DNA of 54,404 nucleotides, taken from the NCBI GenBank assembly GCA_017524385.1, contig JAFWSS010000027.1:1-54404 (forward strand). The letters are read 5' to 3'. Shown piece after piece: positions 25,450-34,700 of this stretch. Source of the stretch: Prevotella sp. GTDB lineage: Bacteria; Bacteroidota; Bacteroidia; Bacteroidales; Bacteroidaceae. The notes beneath the pieces were generated by a model. It had not been told where the DNA came from. It made no database searches and saw nothing but the letters and a program-made list of their open reading frames with translations. The position numbers and the translations under genes are program-made. How positions within the stretch are numbered: position 1 is the first letter of the stretch; the number at the start of each line of letters is the position of its first letter.

Positions 25450-28258
25450 GGAGGAATAGCGAGGTGTAGCCCTTTCCGCAGGCAGCCACCTCTTCGGGGG
25501 TGCCGGTGCACACCACGTAGCCGCCGCCACGCCCGCCATCTGGACCCATGTCGATGATATGGTCGGCCATTTTGATGACATCTAGGTTGTGCTCGATGAC
25601 AACGACGGTGTTGCCACGGTCCACCAGGCGTTGCAGGACGTCCATGAGGATGCGGATGTCCTCGAAGTGCAGGCCCGTGGTAGGTTCGTCGAGGATGTAG
25701 AGCGTCTTGCCGGTGTCGCGCTTGGATAGTTCGGTGGCCAGTTTCACGCGCTGGCTCTCCCCGCCGGAGAGCGTGGTCGAAGGCTGTCCCAATTTGACAT
25801 AGCCCAGTCCCACGTCTTGCATGGTCTTTATTTTGTGTAGGATGTTGGGTACGTTCTCAAAGAACTCCACCGCCTGGTTGATGGTCATGTCGAGCACGTC
25901 GGCGATGGACTTGCCTTTGTATCTCACCTCCAGCGTCTCGCGGTTGTAGCGTTTGCCATGGCACACTTCGCAAGGCATCATCACGTCGGGGAGGAAGTTC
26001 ATCTCGATGTTGCGGTAGCCATTGCCGCCACAGTTCTCGCAGCGCCCGCCTTTCACGTTGAAGGAGAAGCGTCCGGGCTTGTAGCCACGGATTTTCGCTT
26101 CCGGCAAGCCCACGAAGAGGGAGCGGATGTCGCTGAACACCCCGGTGTAGGTGGCGGGGTTCGATCTCGGCGTGCGTCCGATGGGCGACTGGTCCACGTT
26201 CACCACCTTGTCCACCAGTTTGATTCCCTCGAGACTATCGTATGCCATGGGGACTTTCAGCGAGCGATAGAAATGCTGTGAGAGGATGGGTTGCAGTGTC
26301 TCGTTCACCAGCGTCGACTTGCCAGAGCCACTGACGCCCGTCACCACGATGAGTTTTCCCAAAGGGAACTCCACGTCGATTCCCCTGAGGTTGTTGCCTT
26401 TCGCACCCTTGAGCCATAGGCTGTTGCCGTTCCCCTTGCGCCGGTGGTCGGGCAGTGGGATGCGCTTCTCGCCGTTGAGGTATTGGCTGGTGATGGTGTG
26501 TTCTTTTAGCATGGCCTCCGTAGTTCCTTGGAACACCACTTCTCCGCCTTTGCGGCCTGCCTTGGGTCCGATATCCACGATGTAGTCGGCGGCGAGCATC
26601 ATCTCCTTGTCATGTTCCACCACGATGACGGTGTTGCCGATGTCGCGCAGTTGCTTGAGACTGGCTATGAGTTTGTCGTTGTCGCGTTGGTGAAGTCCGA
26701 TGCTGGGTTCGTCGAGGATGTAGAGCACGTTGACCAGTTGCGAACCGATTTGCGTGGCCAGTCGGATGCGCTGGCTCTCGCCTCCCGAGAGGGATGACGA
26801 CTGGCGGTTGAGGGAGAGGTAGTCGAGTCCCACCTCGAGCAGGAATTCAAGGCGTGTGCGGATTTCCTTGAGTATTTCCGTGGCGATTTTGCCTTCCTTG
26901 CTTCCCAGGTGTTGTTCAGCTTCGTCGAGCCATTCCTTCAGTTGGCTGATGTCGAGGTCGGAAGCCTCGGCAATGTTCTTGTCCCAGATGCGGAAGGAGC
27001 GCGACTCCCTGTTGAGACGCTGCCCTTGGCATTCCGGGCATGTGCAGGTGGCAAGAAACTGGTCGGCCCATTTCTGTCCGCTGGCGCTGTCGTCGTTCTC
27101 CATCACCTGGCGGAGGTATTTGATGACACCGTTGAAGGGAATGAAATAGTCGCTGGAGGTGTGTACGAGTTCCTTGGCGATGCGCACGTTGTTGAGTGTG
27201 CCGTAGAGCACTTCGGCAAGGGCTTCATCGGGGATGTCGGCAACGGGTGTCTTCACCGTGCAGCCCACTTGTTGCAGGATGGCGTCGATTTGCCAGAAAA
27301 TCATCTGGTTTTTGTATTTCCCCAACGGGACGATGGCGCCCTCGGCGATGGAGAGCTCTCGGTTGGGAATCACCTTTCCCAGGTCGATTTGGTTGATGTA
27401 GCCCAATCCCTTGCAATGGGGGCATGCACCTTCGGGAGAGTTGAAGGAGAATCGGTTGGGTGCCGGGTCGGAATAGGAGATGCCTGTGGTGGGGCACATC
27501 AAGCGCTTGGAGTAGTTGCGCAGCGTGCCGTCGGTGTTGTCGAGAATCATCACGATGCCATCGCCTTGGCGCATGGCATTGTCTACGCTGCGCCTCAGAC
27601 GGTCGTCGTCCTTGCCTCGCACCTTCAATTTGTCCACCACTACTTCGATGTTGTGGTTCTTGTAGCGGTCCACCTTCATCCCACGCTCTATCTCAAGTAT
27701 CTCGCCGTCCACGCGGATGTAGAGGTAGCCTTTGCGACGCATGCTCTCGAAGAGTTCGCGGTAGTGGCCTTTGCGTTGCCTGACAAGGGGTGCGAGGATG
27801 TAGATGGCGTGACCCTCGTAGCGGGTGAGAATCATCTCAAGGACCTTCTCCTCGGTGTATTTCACCATCTCCTCCCCTGTGTGGTAGCTGTAGGCTGTGC
27901 CCGCACGCGCCCAAAGGAGGCGCATGTAGTCGTAAATCTCCGTGGTGGTGCCCACGGTGGAACGAGGATTCTTGTTGGTGGTTTTCTGTTCGATGCTGAT
28001 GACGGGGCTCAGACCGGTGATCTTGTCCACGTCGGGGCGTTCCAGACCTCCAAGAAAATTCCGTGCATAGGCAGAGAAGGTTTCGATGTAGCGGCGTTGG
28101 CCTTCTGCGTAGATGGTGTCGAAGGCAAGCGACGATTTGCCCGACCCCGAGAGGCCGGTGATTACAGTCAGGCTCCCCCGGGGGATTTCCACATCAATGT
28201 TTTTCAGGTTGTGGACGCGGGCGCCCCATACATTGATTTTCTCGTCTTCGCGCTGCAT
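25433..28258 (-). CDS. uvrA: Excinuclease ABC subunit A
   Basis: A 941-aa DNA damage-recognition ATPase of nucleotide excision repair, acting as a dimer with UvrB. The first ABC module has Walker [10 protein letters not shown] (residues about 34-42) and signature [16 protein letters not shown]; the second has [15 protein letters not shown] and [17 protein letters not shown] followed by [13 protein letters not shown]. Zinc-binding regions are visible as [10 protein letters not shown] and [12 protein letters not shown]...[10 protein letters not shown]. In the first one the N-terminal pair is reduced to a single Cys (MCPTTG), as I recall for other Bacteroidota UvrA. The length is normal. It is preceded by a 238-bp gap rich in repeats; no clear consensus promoter was found there. 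Confidence 0.97.
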   Translation of the reverse strand: MQREDEKINVWGARVHNLKNIDVEIPRGSLTVITGLSGSGKSSLAFDTIYAEGQRRYIETFSAYARNFLGGLERPDVDKITGLSPVISIEQKTTNKNPRSTVGTTTEIYDYMRLLWARAGTAYSYHTGEEMVKYTEEKVLEMILTRYEGHAIYILAPLVRQRKGHYRELFESMRRKGYLYIRVDGEILEIERGMKVDRYKNHNIEVVVDKLKVRGKDDDRLRRSVDNAMRQGDGIVMILDNTDGTLRNYSKRLMCPTTGISYSDPAPNRFSFNSPEGACPHCKGLGYINQIDLGKVIPNRELSIAEGAIVPLGKYKNQMIFWQIDAILQQVGCTVKTPVADIPDEALAEVLYGTLNNVRIAKELVHTSSDYFIPFNGVIKYLRQVMENDDSASGQKWADQFLATCTCPECQGQRLNRESRSFRIWDKNIAEASDLDISQLKEWLDEAEQHLGSKEGKIATEILKEIRTRLEFLLEVGLDYLSLNRQSSSLSGGESQRIRLATQIGSQLVNVLYILDEPSIGLHQRDNDKLIASLKQLRDIGNTVIVVEHDKEMMLAADYIVDIGPKAGRKGGEVVFQGTTEAMLKEHTITSQYLNGEKRIPLPDHRRKGNGNSLWLKGAKGNNLRGIDVEFPLGKLIVVTGVSGSGKSTLVNETLQPILSQHFYRSLKVPMAYDSLEGIKLVDKVVNVDQSPIGRTPRSNPATYTGVFSDIRSLFVGLPEAKIRGYKPGRFSFNVKGGRCENCGGNGYRNIEMNFLPDVMMPCEVCHGKRYNRETLEVRYKGKSIADVLDMTINQAVEFFENVPNILHKIKTMQDVGLGYVKLGQPSTTLSGGESQRVKLATELSKRDTGKTLYILDEPTTGLHFEDIRILMDVLQRLVDRGNTVVVIEHNLDVIKMADHIIDMGPDGGRGGGYVVCTGTPEEVAACGKGYTSLFLQKELG

Positions 28259-28324
28259 CTTTAGGGTCTTTGAGTCTTTAACTTGAATGATTTATGGAAA
28301 TTATTCTCTCCAATTGGAAAACCT

Positions 28325-28460
28325 TGATTCAACACGAATTATCACGAATTTTCCATTAATTGCTGCACAAAATGAAAGTGGCTTGTAATTATTGAATAAT
28401 TATGTGATAATCATATGTTTAAGAATCGTTTTTGATTGGAAGTTCGAGTGAATGATGTAG
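28325..28460. repeat. Dispersed repeats B (copy 2) and C (copy 1) upstream of uvrA
   Basis: This A/T-rich gap contains CACGAATTATCACGAATT (28334-28350), the repeat B segment TTCCATTAATTGCTGCACAA, and a segment TAAGAATCGTTTTTGATTGG followed by AAGTTCGAGTGAATGATG. The last segment recurs with small changes at 51351-51391, together with CACGAATTATCA at 51240. These look like one family of intergenic repeats. Confidence 0.6.
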
Positions 28461-28496
28461 GTTAATGTCTTCAAGGTCCTTAGGGTCCTTGTAGCC

Positions 28497-29228
28497 TTAG
28501 TTGTCGGTGGCGGGGGAGGAGTTGGTATTTTCAGAATAGCCTCTGAGGAGGTTGACGTCGCGGCGTATGTGGTATTTTCGTCCATCGGCCCCCTTGGCTT
28601 TTACGTCGACGAAATAGACGCCCTGCCTTGCATCCTGGCCGTGGTGGGTGCCGTCCCATCCTCCGTCGGGGTCGTCCCACTCATAGATTTTCTGTCCCCA
28701 GCGGTTGAAGATGATGGCATGAAACTCCACCAGGCTTTGGTAGCCTTCCTTGGCTTTGTAGATGTCGTTGATGCCGTCGCCATTGGGTGAGAAGGCGTTG
28801 GGCATGTCGAGTTTGCTCTCACTGATGGTGACACGCAGGGGGCCCACATCATTCCAATAATCATCGGTGAAGGCAACGGTGTCATTGCCTTGGGTGAAGA
28901 TGGCGTAGCACACGATGCGGTGGGAGCCGGAGTCGGTGAAGGTGAATTCGGTGTCCTGCTCGTAACGGATGAGGTAGGGCTCTTCGGGCCCCGACTCGCC
29001 TTCTTTGGTGAAGCGCCATTCGTAATACTCGGTCCAACCGTCGGTGTTGGAGGGATTGGCTTGGAACCTGGCCTTCAGGGGAGCAGGACCGGAATATTCT
29101 TCACTTGTCTCTTCCTCTCCTTTGCTATTGGTGTAGGTCGCCGTGGGGTTGATTTCCGGCATGTTGTCTTGTGCACGGACGCTGGGGAGGCAGAGCAGCA
29201 ACGCTATGATGGTGATGATGCGTGACAT
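28497..29228 (-). CDS. Secreted protein with type IX secretion type-B sorting domain (gliding motility-associated C-terminal domain)
   Basis: A 243-aa exported protein (signal peptide MSRIITIIALLLCLPSVRA). The N-terminal half holds a PKD-like beta domain (GPAPLKARFQANPSNT, FTFTDSGSHRIVCYAIF). The C-terminal 90 residues carry the CHU_C / type-B sorting domain: MPNAFSPNGDGINDIYKA, FHAIIFNRWGQKIYEW, GWDGTHHGQDARQGVYFVDV. That domain directs substrates through the type IX system to the cell surface. The C-terminal extension after RRDVNLLRGY is unusually long for a type-B signal. It fits with porW and porX in the same window. Its cell-surface role is unknown. A TACCTTTG -7 element precedes it. Confidence 0.87.
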   Translation of the reverse strand: MSRIITIIALLLCLPSVRAQDNMPEINPTATYTNSKGEEETSEEYSGPAPLKARFQANPSNTDGWTEYYEWRFTKEGESGPEEPYLIRYEQDTEFTFTDSGSHRIVCYAIFTQGNDTVAFTDDYWNDVGPLRVTISESKLDMPNAFSPNGDGINDIYKAKEGYQSLVEFHAIIFNRWGQKIYEWDDPDGGWDGTHHGQDARQGVYFVDVKAKGADGRKYHIRRDVNLLRGYSENTNSSPATDN

Positions 29229-29252
29229 GTATGATGTTTTCTTCTAAAAACG

Positions 29253-29260
29253 CAAAGGTA
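29253..29260 (-). promoter_or_regulatory. Candidate -7 element for the type-B cargo gene
   Basis: TACCTTTG on the minus strand, 25 bp before the ATG at 29228. No good -33 at the expected distance. Confidence 0.5.
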
Positions 29261-29367
29261 AGCAAAATAGTTTGTTTGCACGCCCTCTTTAGGGATTTTT
29301 AAGATTACTAGGACTGTTGTTTCTCCTAGGTGTTCTGGTATTCCAGGGGGGATGGTCTTCCTTGGGT

Positions 29368-29970
29368 TCACACCAGGTTTTGGAGGCGTGCGATGTATTT
29401 ACCCAGGATGTCGAACTCCAGGTTGACGGTTGTGCCTACCTCGATGTGGCAGAAGTTGGTGTTCTCCATCGTGTAGGGTATGATGGCCACTTGGAAGGTG
29501 CGCTCCGTGGGGTTGCAGACGGTGAGTGATACGCCGTTGACGGTGACACTGCCTTTGTCGACGGTGAAATAGCCGCGGCGAGCCATTTCGGGTGAGAATT
29601 CGTGTTCGAAGGTGAAATAGGTGCTTCCGTCGGCGTCCTCCTTGGCAATGCAGCGTGCGGTGCCATCCACATGGCCTTGCACGATGTGCCCGTCCAACCG
29701 TCCGTTCATCAGCATGGAGCGTTCCACGTTCACACGGTCGCCCACGTTGAGGAGGCCGAGGTTGGAGCGTTCCAGCGTCTCACGCATAGCGGTCACCTTA
29801 TATTGGTCGCCGTCGATAGCCACCACGGTAAGACATACACCGTTGTGGCTGACGCTTTGGTCGATTTTCAACTCGTTGACAAACGAACATGTCAGCGTAA
29901 AGTCTACGTTGCCACCGTCGCGTCTCAGTGCGGTTACGGTGGCCATTTCTTCTACTATTCCGGAAAACAT
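29368..29970 (-). CDS. ribE: Riboflavin synthase, alpha subunit
   Basis: A 200-aa enzyme made of two similar lumazine-binding barrels. The first starts MFSGIVEEMATVTAL and has VSHNGVCLTVVAI; the second has LDGHIVQGHVDGTARC, RGYFTVDKGSVTVNGVSLTV and IPYTMENTNF. It dismutates two molecules of 6,7-dimethyl-8-ribityllumazine to riboflavin and the pyrimidinedione product. The length is typical. The gene stands alone behind a long leader that looks structured (29993-30190), with a full promoter at 30229-30198. Confidence 0.95.
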   Translation of the reverse strand: MFSGIVEEMATVTALRRDGGNVDFTLTCSFVNELKIDQSVSHNGVCLTVVAIDGDQYKVTAMRETLERSNLGLLNVGDRVNVERSMLMNGRLDGHIVQGHVDGTARCIAKEDADGSTYFTFEHEFSPEMARRGYFTVDKGSVTVNGVSLTVCNPTERTFQVAIIPYTMENTNFCHIEVGTTVNLEFDILGKYIARLQNLV

Positions 29971-29992
29971 GGGATTGGGCTTTTGGTGAGTG

Positions 29993-30190
29993 AAAAAAAA
30001 GAAGGTCGTATCGGTGATGTGATGAAAACTCCGTTTTCTAATGATTTGAGAGCTTTCCGTCTTTGTAATCCACCGGCTTTGCAGCTCTCCTTTCGGATGT
30101 GGCCCGCCATTGACAAGAGAGGTGTTCTCTTTTTTTCGAAATAATTTGATGAGTATCCCGATCTAACCCGATACGACCTGATGTCTCTTT
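29993..30190 (-). ncRNA. Candidate structured leader RNA or sRNA upstream of ribE
   Basis: In the minus-strand transcript, AGGTCGTATCGG (30179-30168) can pair perfectly with CCGATACGACCT (30014-30003), enclosing 153 nt. Inside are possible hairpins AAGAGA/TCTCTT with a 5-nt loop (30131-30115), TCC-GAAA-GGA with a GNRA-type loop (30097-30088 on the plus strand numbering), GAGAGCT/AGCTCTC (30089-30083 with 30054-30048) and GAAAAC/GTTTTC with a 3-nt loop (30038-30024). The closing helix runs straight into TTCTTTTTTTT (to 29993), like a terminator, about 23 nt before the ribE ATG. It does not match the conserved FMN riboswitch sequence as I remember it. It could be a riboswitch/attenuator or an independent small RNA. 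Confidence 0.5.
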
Positions 30191-30197
30191 CTGGGTG

Positions 30198-30229
30198 CAA
30201 AAATACGATTTTCCCCACAATTCTCCAAA
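30198..30229 (-). promoter_or_regulatory. Promoter of ribE and its leader
   Basis: TTTG (30229-30226), 20 bp, TATTTTTG (30205-30198): exact consensus. Transcription should start near 30190, giving a leader of about 220 nt. Confidence 0.72.
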
Positions 30230-30260
30230 TGTTTCATCCCAAATTAGCGAAATTCTTTTT

Positions 30261-30336
30261 TTTATTATCCCGAATCATCGAATTGGAGAATTGACAGTTG
30301 GTCTTTATTATCCCGAATCATCGAATTGGAGAATTG
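30261..30336. repeat. 33-bp direct repeat, two copies
   Basis: Positions 30261-30293 and 30304-30336 are identical over 33 bp (both contain TATCCCGAATCATCGAATTG), separated by 10 bp. The unit resembles the ends of the inverted-repeat element next to it. Confidence 0.9.
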
Positions 30337-30356
30337 TTCTTGGAGATTGTTTTGGA

Positions 30357-30469
30357 ATCACGAATTAGGGAATCGTCTGCTTTTTGTCGGTTCTCCGCAG
30401 GTGCCGGTTGTGCCGGCACTCCCTATCGTCATAGCACCTCCAAAATTCTCTGATTCTCTAATTCGTGAT
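30357..30469. mobile_element. 113-bp inverted-repeat element (MITE-like) between ribE and lpdA
   Basis: ATCACGAATTAGGGAATC (30357-30374) and GATTCTCTAATTCGTGAT (30452-30469) are inverted copies matching at 17 of 18 positions. The interior holds a hairpin GTGCCGG/CCGGCAC (about 30402-30420). No transposase. I see no clear target duplication, so it could also be a folded repeat or a terminator-like structure for the gcv operon. Confidence 0.45.
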
Positions 30470-30503
30470 AATGACATGTCCCGCTATTTTCAATCAGGGA
30501 AAG

Positions 30504-31838
30504 TCACCAGCAGGCATCTTGGATGATTTCCCCTATGGTGGGATGGATGTGCACGATGTCGCGCAGGTCGCTGAGTGTGACGTTTTGCGTCATCAATGCG
30601 GAAGCCTCTTGCACCATGTCGGCGGAGTGTGCACCAAAGGCATGGCATCCGATAAACAATCCGTTTTCTTCCGCAAACACCAATTTCACCATACCGTCGG
30701 TCTCGTCCATCGCCAGGGCCTTGCCGTTGGCGCGGTGGAAGCCTTTCTTGCAGAAACAGGGGATGCCGTTTTGCTTGCATTCCTCCTCGGTGACACCCAC
30801 TCCGGCAGCTTCGGGATTGGTGAAGATGGCGGAAGGGATGATGTCGAGTTCCATGTTGTCCTCGTATCCCAGGATTCTGTTCACCACGTGCAGGCCTTGC
30901 GCCGTGGCAGCGTGGGCCAGCATGATGCGGCCATTGACATCGCCGATGGCATAGATGCCGGCACATGTGGTTTCATAATGCTCGTCGACAAGGATGCCGG
31001 TCCGGGCGATTTCCACCTGGGTATTTCCCAATTGCAGACCTTCCGTGCGCGGTGCCCTGCCGGTGGCCATCAGCACCACGTCGCCATCGGCGATGGCACT
31101 CTTGCCTTTCCGCTCATAGACCACGCCTTCGTCATTGACCTCTTTCACATTGGCTTGCATCACGAAGTTGATGCCGCGCTTGGCGAGTGTCTGGCGCAAT
31201 CGTTTGGCGATGTCGCTGTCGAGCATGGGCAGGCATTCCTTCAGGTATTCCAGCACCGTCACCTCGCTGCCGAAGCTGTTGAAGATGGAGGCGAACTCCA
31301 TCCCCACCACGCCGGCACCGATGATGACCAGGCTGCGAGGAGGTGTCTTGATGTCGAGCAACTCCGTGGAGGTCATAACCTTTGGGTGGTCGCTGCCGGG
31401 TATGGGAAGTCGCTTGGCCGTGGAGCCGGTGGCAATGATGATGTCGGGGGCGGTGTATTCCATATCGCCCACGGTCACCACCTTGCTTGCTGTAAAACGT
31501 GCCTTGCCCCTCACCAATGTGATGCCAGGGGCGGAGAGGAGGGTTTCCACTCCTTTTCGCAAGTTTTCCACCACTTGTTGCTTGCGCCCCATCACTTGGC
31601 TGAAGTCCAGGTCATAGCTCAGGTGCTGGAGTCCGAAAGTCTCGGCTTTTCGTAGTATGTCGATGACTTCCGCGTTGCGGGCGAGGGCTTTGGTGGGGAT
31701 GCAACCGGCGTTAAGGCAGGTGCCACCTACGGCTCCTTCCTCGATGATGGTCACTTTGATACCGTTGTTGGCGGCGTATGCAGCGGCCCTGTAGCCTCCA
31801 GGGCCGCTGCCGATGATGATCAGGTCGGATGTTTGCAT
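30504..31838 (-). CDS. lpdA: Dihydrolipoyl dehydrogenase (glycine cleavage L-protein)
   Basis: A 444-aa flavoprotein disulfide reductase. The FAD-binding GSGPGGYRAAAYAA sits near the N-terminus, the redox-active disulfide is in GGTCLNAGCIPTKAL (Cys-X4-Cys), the NAD-binding IIGAGVVGMEFA follows, and the C-terminal dimer domain ends with HIHPTIGEIIQD containing the catalytic His-Glu pair. It reoxidises the dihydrolipoyl arm of the H-protein, passing electrons to NAD+. As the last gene of the lplA-gcvT-gcvH-gcvPA-gcvPB operon (29 bp after gcvPB) it most likely serves glycine cleavage. Confidence 0.95.
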   Translation of the reverse strand: MQTSDLIIIGSGPGGYRAAAYAANNGIKVTIIEEGAVGGTCLNAGCIPTKALARNAEVIDILRKAETFGLQHLSYDLDFSQVMGRKQQVVENLRKGVETLLSAPGITLVRGKARFTASKVVTVGDMEYTAPDIIIATGSTAKRLPIPGSDHPKVMTSTELLDIKTPPRSLVIIGAGVVGMEFASIFNSFGSEVTVLEYLKECLPMLDSDIAKRLRQTLAKRGINFVMQANVKEVNDEGVVYERKGKSAIADGDVVLMATGRAPRTEGLQLGNTQVEIARTGILVDEHYETTCAGIYAIGDVNGRIMLAHAATAQGLHVVNRILGYEDNMELDIIPSAIFTNPEAAGVGVTEEECKQNGIPCFCKKGFHRANGKALAMDETDGMVKLVFAEENGLFIGCHAFGAHSADMVQEASALMTQNVTLSDLRDIVHIHPTIGEIIQDACW

Positions 31839-31867
31839 ATCGTATTTGTTGTTGTCGAGGCTGTCGG

Positions 31868-33319
31868 TCAGCCTTTCATCTTCTTATAGGTGAGGATGGG
31901 CTGCCTGGCGGCTTTCACGTCGTCCACCCTGCCGATGGGTGTGTTGTGCGGGGCGTTCTTCACCAGTTCTGGTTGCGTGGCTGCTTCCTCGGCGATGCGG
32001 CGCATCACGTCGATGAAGCCGTCGATGGTGTCGAGGTTCTCGCTCTCTGTTGGTTCTATCATCAACGACTCGTGGAAGAGCAGCGGGAAATAGATGGTGG
32101 GAGCGTGATAGCCGTAGTCGAGCAGTCGTTTCGCCACGTCCATCGTCGTCACGCCGGTGCTCTTGTCCTTCAGGCCGTCGAAGACGAATTCATGCTTGCA
32201 CAGTCCGTCGATAGGCAGTTCAAAGAGGTCCTTGAGCGACTCCTTGATGTAGTTGGCGTTGAGCGTGGCGAGTGGTCCCACCATACGCAGGTTTTCCCTT
32301 CCCAAGGAGAGGATGTAGGTGTAGGCCCTGACAATCACGCCGAAGTTGCCGAGGAAGGCTCCCACGCTGATGGCCTCCTTGTCGCGTACGAGATGGTAGC
32401 GCTCGCCGTCGAAGGTGACGCGAGGGGAGGGGAGCAGGTGCTCCAGACCCTTGCGCACGCCCACGGGGCCGCTGCCGGGACCACCGCCGCCATGCGGGGT
32501 GGCGAAGGTCTTGTGAAGATTGATGTGCATCACGTCGAAGCCCATGTCGCCGGGACGGCAGACACCGAGCAAGGGGTTGAGATTGGCTCCGTCGTAGTAC
32601 ATCAGGCCGCCGCACTCATGTACGAGTTTGGCTATTTCGGGGATGTCGCGCTCGAAGAGTCCCAGCGTGTTGGGGTTGGTCATCATCATGGCCGCCACGC
32701 TGTCGTCGAGCAAGGCGCGCAGGTCGTCCACGTCCACGCATCCGTCGGCGCGGCTCTTCACCTCCACCACCTCCAGTCCGCAGACAGCGGCAGATGCGGG
32801 GTTGGTGCCGTGGGCGGAGTCGGGGACGATGACTTTCACGCGTTTTTTGTCGCCGCGTTCGAGGTGGTAGTCACGGATGACCATCAATCCCGTCAACTCG
32901 CCATGTGCGCCGGCGAAGGGGTTGAGGGTGAATGCTTCCATGCCAGCGATGGCGGCGAGCGACTGCTGCAGGCGGTAGTACACCTCCAGTGCGCCTTGGC
33001 ACGTGCTTTCCGGCTGTAGGGGATGGAGGGCTGTGAAGGCAGGCAGTGCTGCGGTCTCCTCGTCGATGACGGGGTTGTATTTCATCGTGCAACTGCCGAG
33101 GGGGTAGAAACCATTGTTCACCCCGAAGTTGTTGGCGCTATGGTTGGTGTAGTGTCGCACCACGGTCAGTTCATCACATTCGGGTAGTGTGGCGTCGGCC
33201 CCGCGTTTCATTTCTGGCGATAGTTCGTGGTGCTCGAAGGCGTTGGCGGGCAGCGAGTAGCCTTTGCGCCCTGGTTTTGACAATTCAAATATCAATTGTC
33301 CGTATAGTCTGTTGTTCAT
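31868..33319 (-). CDS. gcvPB: Glycine dehydrogenase (decarboxylating), subunit 2
   Basis: A 483-aa C-terminal half of the two-subunit P-protein. It carries the PLP-binding Lys in INLHKTFATPHGGGGPGSGP, and other family blocks such as PLGSCTMKYNP and LMVIRDYHLERG. With GcvPA it decarboxylates glycine and passes the aminomethyl group to the lipoyl arm of GcvH. The length agrees with split P-proteins. It lies 27 bp after gcvPA. Confidence 0.96.
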   Translation of the reverse strand: MNNRLYGQLIFELSKPGRKGYSLPANAFEHHELSPEMKRGADATLPECDELTVVRHYTNHSANNFGVNNGFYPLGSCTMKYNPVIDEETAALPAFTALHPLQPESTCQGALEVYYRLQQSLAAIAGMEAFTLNPFAGAHGELTGLMVIRDYHLERGDKKRVKVIVPDSAHGTNPASAAVCGLEVVEVKSRADGCVDVDDLRALLDDSVAAMMMTNPNTLGLFERDIPEIAKLVHECGGLMYYDGANLNPLLGVCRPGDMGFDVMHINLHKTFATPHGGGGPGSGPVGVRKGLEHLLPSPRVTFDGERYHLVRDKEAISVGAFLGNFGVIVRAYTYILSLGRENLRMVGPLATLNANYIKESLKDLFELPIDGLCKHEFVFDGLKDKSTGVTTMDVAKRLLDYGYHAPTIYFPLLFHESLMIEPTESENLDTIDGFIDVMRRIAEEAATQPELVKNAPHNTPIGRVDDVKAARQPILTYKKMKG

Positions 33320-33346
33320 GGGTTTGGGTGTTTTTGGCTTCGCTGT

Positions 33347-34666
33347 TCAACATTCTTTCATCAGTCTCACGAGTTGGTCCACCTCTTCCTTGGTGCGCTT
33401 TTCGGTGACGGCGAGCATCAGGGTGTGGTCGCCGGTCTTCAAACCGCCGAGGATGCCGTGGTTGGCAAGGTGCTCCAGCAGGGTGTCCACATCACCGTCG
33501 TAGTCGATGCAGAACTCGTTGAAGAACTCCTTGTCATAGGTCATGCGGAAGCGTCCTGTCGCCACGAGTTGTTGGGCGAGGTAATGGGCGGCGTCGCATG
33601 AGCGTTGGGCGGCTTCCTTGACACCTTCCTTCCCCATTACGGCGCAATATACGGTGGCCCACAACGCCATCAGGCTTTGGTTGGAACAGATGTTGGAGGT
33701 GGCCTTCTGGCGGCGGATATGTTGCTCGCGTGCTTGCAGTGTAAGGACGAAGACACGCTGCCCCCGGCTGTCGGTGGTCATGCCGACGATTCGTCCTGGC
33801 ATCTTGCGCATCAGTTTTTCGCTGCAGCACATATAGCCCACGTATGGGCCTCCGAAAGACATCGGCATGCCGAGCGACTGGCAGTCGCCCACGGCGATGT
33901 CGGCGCCCCATTCGCCTGGTGTGCGAAGCACGGCGAGGTCGAGGGCCACGCTGTTGATGATGAAGAGGGCTTTCTTGTCGTGGATGGCGTCGGCGAAGCC
34001 GCTGAAGTCCTCCACGATGCCGTGGCGGTTGGGTTGCTGCACCACCACGCCTGCCACGCCGCCTTCCTCGAGTTGGCGTTTCAGGTCCTCTGCATCGGTG
34101 ACACCGTTCTTGGCGGCAATGGTGGCGATTTCCACGTTGTGGAACCTGGCATAGGTGCGCACCACTTGTGCCGTCTTGGGGTCGATGGTTTCGGAGAGCA
34201 GCACACGGTTGGCCTTTTTCGACTGTCCTGCCGCCATCAGCACAGCTTCGGCGGTGGCGGTGGTGCCGTCATACATTGAGGCGTTGGAGATGTCCATTCC
34301 TGTCAGTTCGGCCATCGTGCTTTGGTATTCGAAGATGTAGTGCAGCGTGCCTTGGGAGATTTCTGCCTGATAGGGTGTGTAGCTGGTGAGAAACTCCGAC
34401 CTTCCTATGATGGATGGCACCACGGCCGGGGTGTAATGGTCGTAGACGCCACCGCCTGCAAAGATGGTGAGTGGTTGGTTTTTCTCGCACAGCCGTTCGA
34501 ATGTCTGCCTGATTTCCATTTCGCTTTGGGCGTCGGGCAGGTCATAGTCGCCTTGGAGACGGAGGCCTTCCGGCACCTCGGCATATAGGGCGTCGAGCGA
34601 TTCGACACCCACCTTGCGCAGCATCAATTCGATGTCTTGCTGGGTGTGGGGGAGGTATTTGTGCAT
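33347..34666 (-). CDS. gcvPA: Glycine dehydrogenase (decarboxylating), subunit 1
   Basis: A 439-aa N-terminal half of the split P-protein, starting MHKYLPHTQQDIELML. It contains FAGGGVYDHYTPAVVP, FLTSYTPYQAEISQGTL, ISNASMYDGTTATAEA and MSFGGPYVGYMCC, all standard for this subunit. It forms the heterotetramer with GcvPB and lacks the PLP lysine, as expected. It starts 34 bp after gcvH. Confidence 0.96.
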   Translation of the reverse strand: MHKYLPHTQQDIELMLRKVGVESLDALYAEVPEGLRLQGDYDLPDAQSEMEIRQTFERLCEKNQPLTIFAGGGVYDHYTPAVVPSIIGRSEFLTSYTPYQAEISQGTLHYIFEYQSTMAELTGMDISNASMYDGTTATAEAVLMAAGQSKKANRVLLSETIDPKTAQVVRTYARFHNVEIATIAAKNGVTDAEDLKRQLEEGGVAGVVVQQPNRHGIVEDFSGFADAIHDKKALFIINSVALDLAVLRTPGEWGADIAVGDCQSLGMPMSFGGPYVGYMCCSEKLMRKMPGRIVGMTTDSRGQRVFVLTLQAREQHIRRQKATSNICSNQSLMALWATVYCAVMGKEGVKEAAQRSCDAAHYLAQQLVATGRFRMTYDKEFFNEFCIDYDGDVDTLLEHLANHGILGGLKTGDHTLMLAVTEKRTKEEVDQLVRLMKEC

Positions 34667-34700
34667 GGGTAAGTGTTGGTGGGTTTGCGATGACCTCTTC

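Noticed and set aside
26909-28264. 451-aa plus-strand reading frame
   Set aside because: It is antisense to uvrA, whose conserved motifs occupy the other strand; the translation has no domain.
29990-30192. FMN riboswitch
   Set aside because: The conserved core sequences of the FMN aptamer as I remember them are not visible, although ribE is an expected target.
29955-30220. Short protein genes of 60-87 aa upstream of ribE
   Set aside because: They lie over the promoter and the structured leader and have no domain; the RNA reading explains the sequence better.
30465-33019. Long plus-strand frames of about 396 aa each over lpdA and gcvPB
   Set aside because: Shadows of conserved enzymes on the minus strand; His/Val-rich translations without domains.
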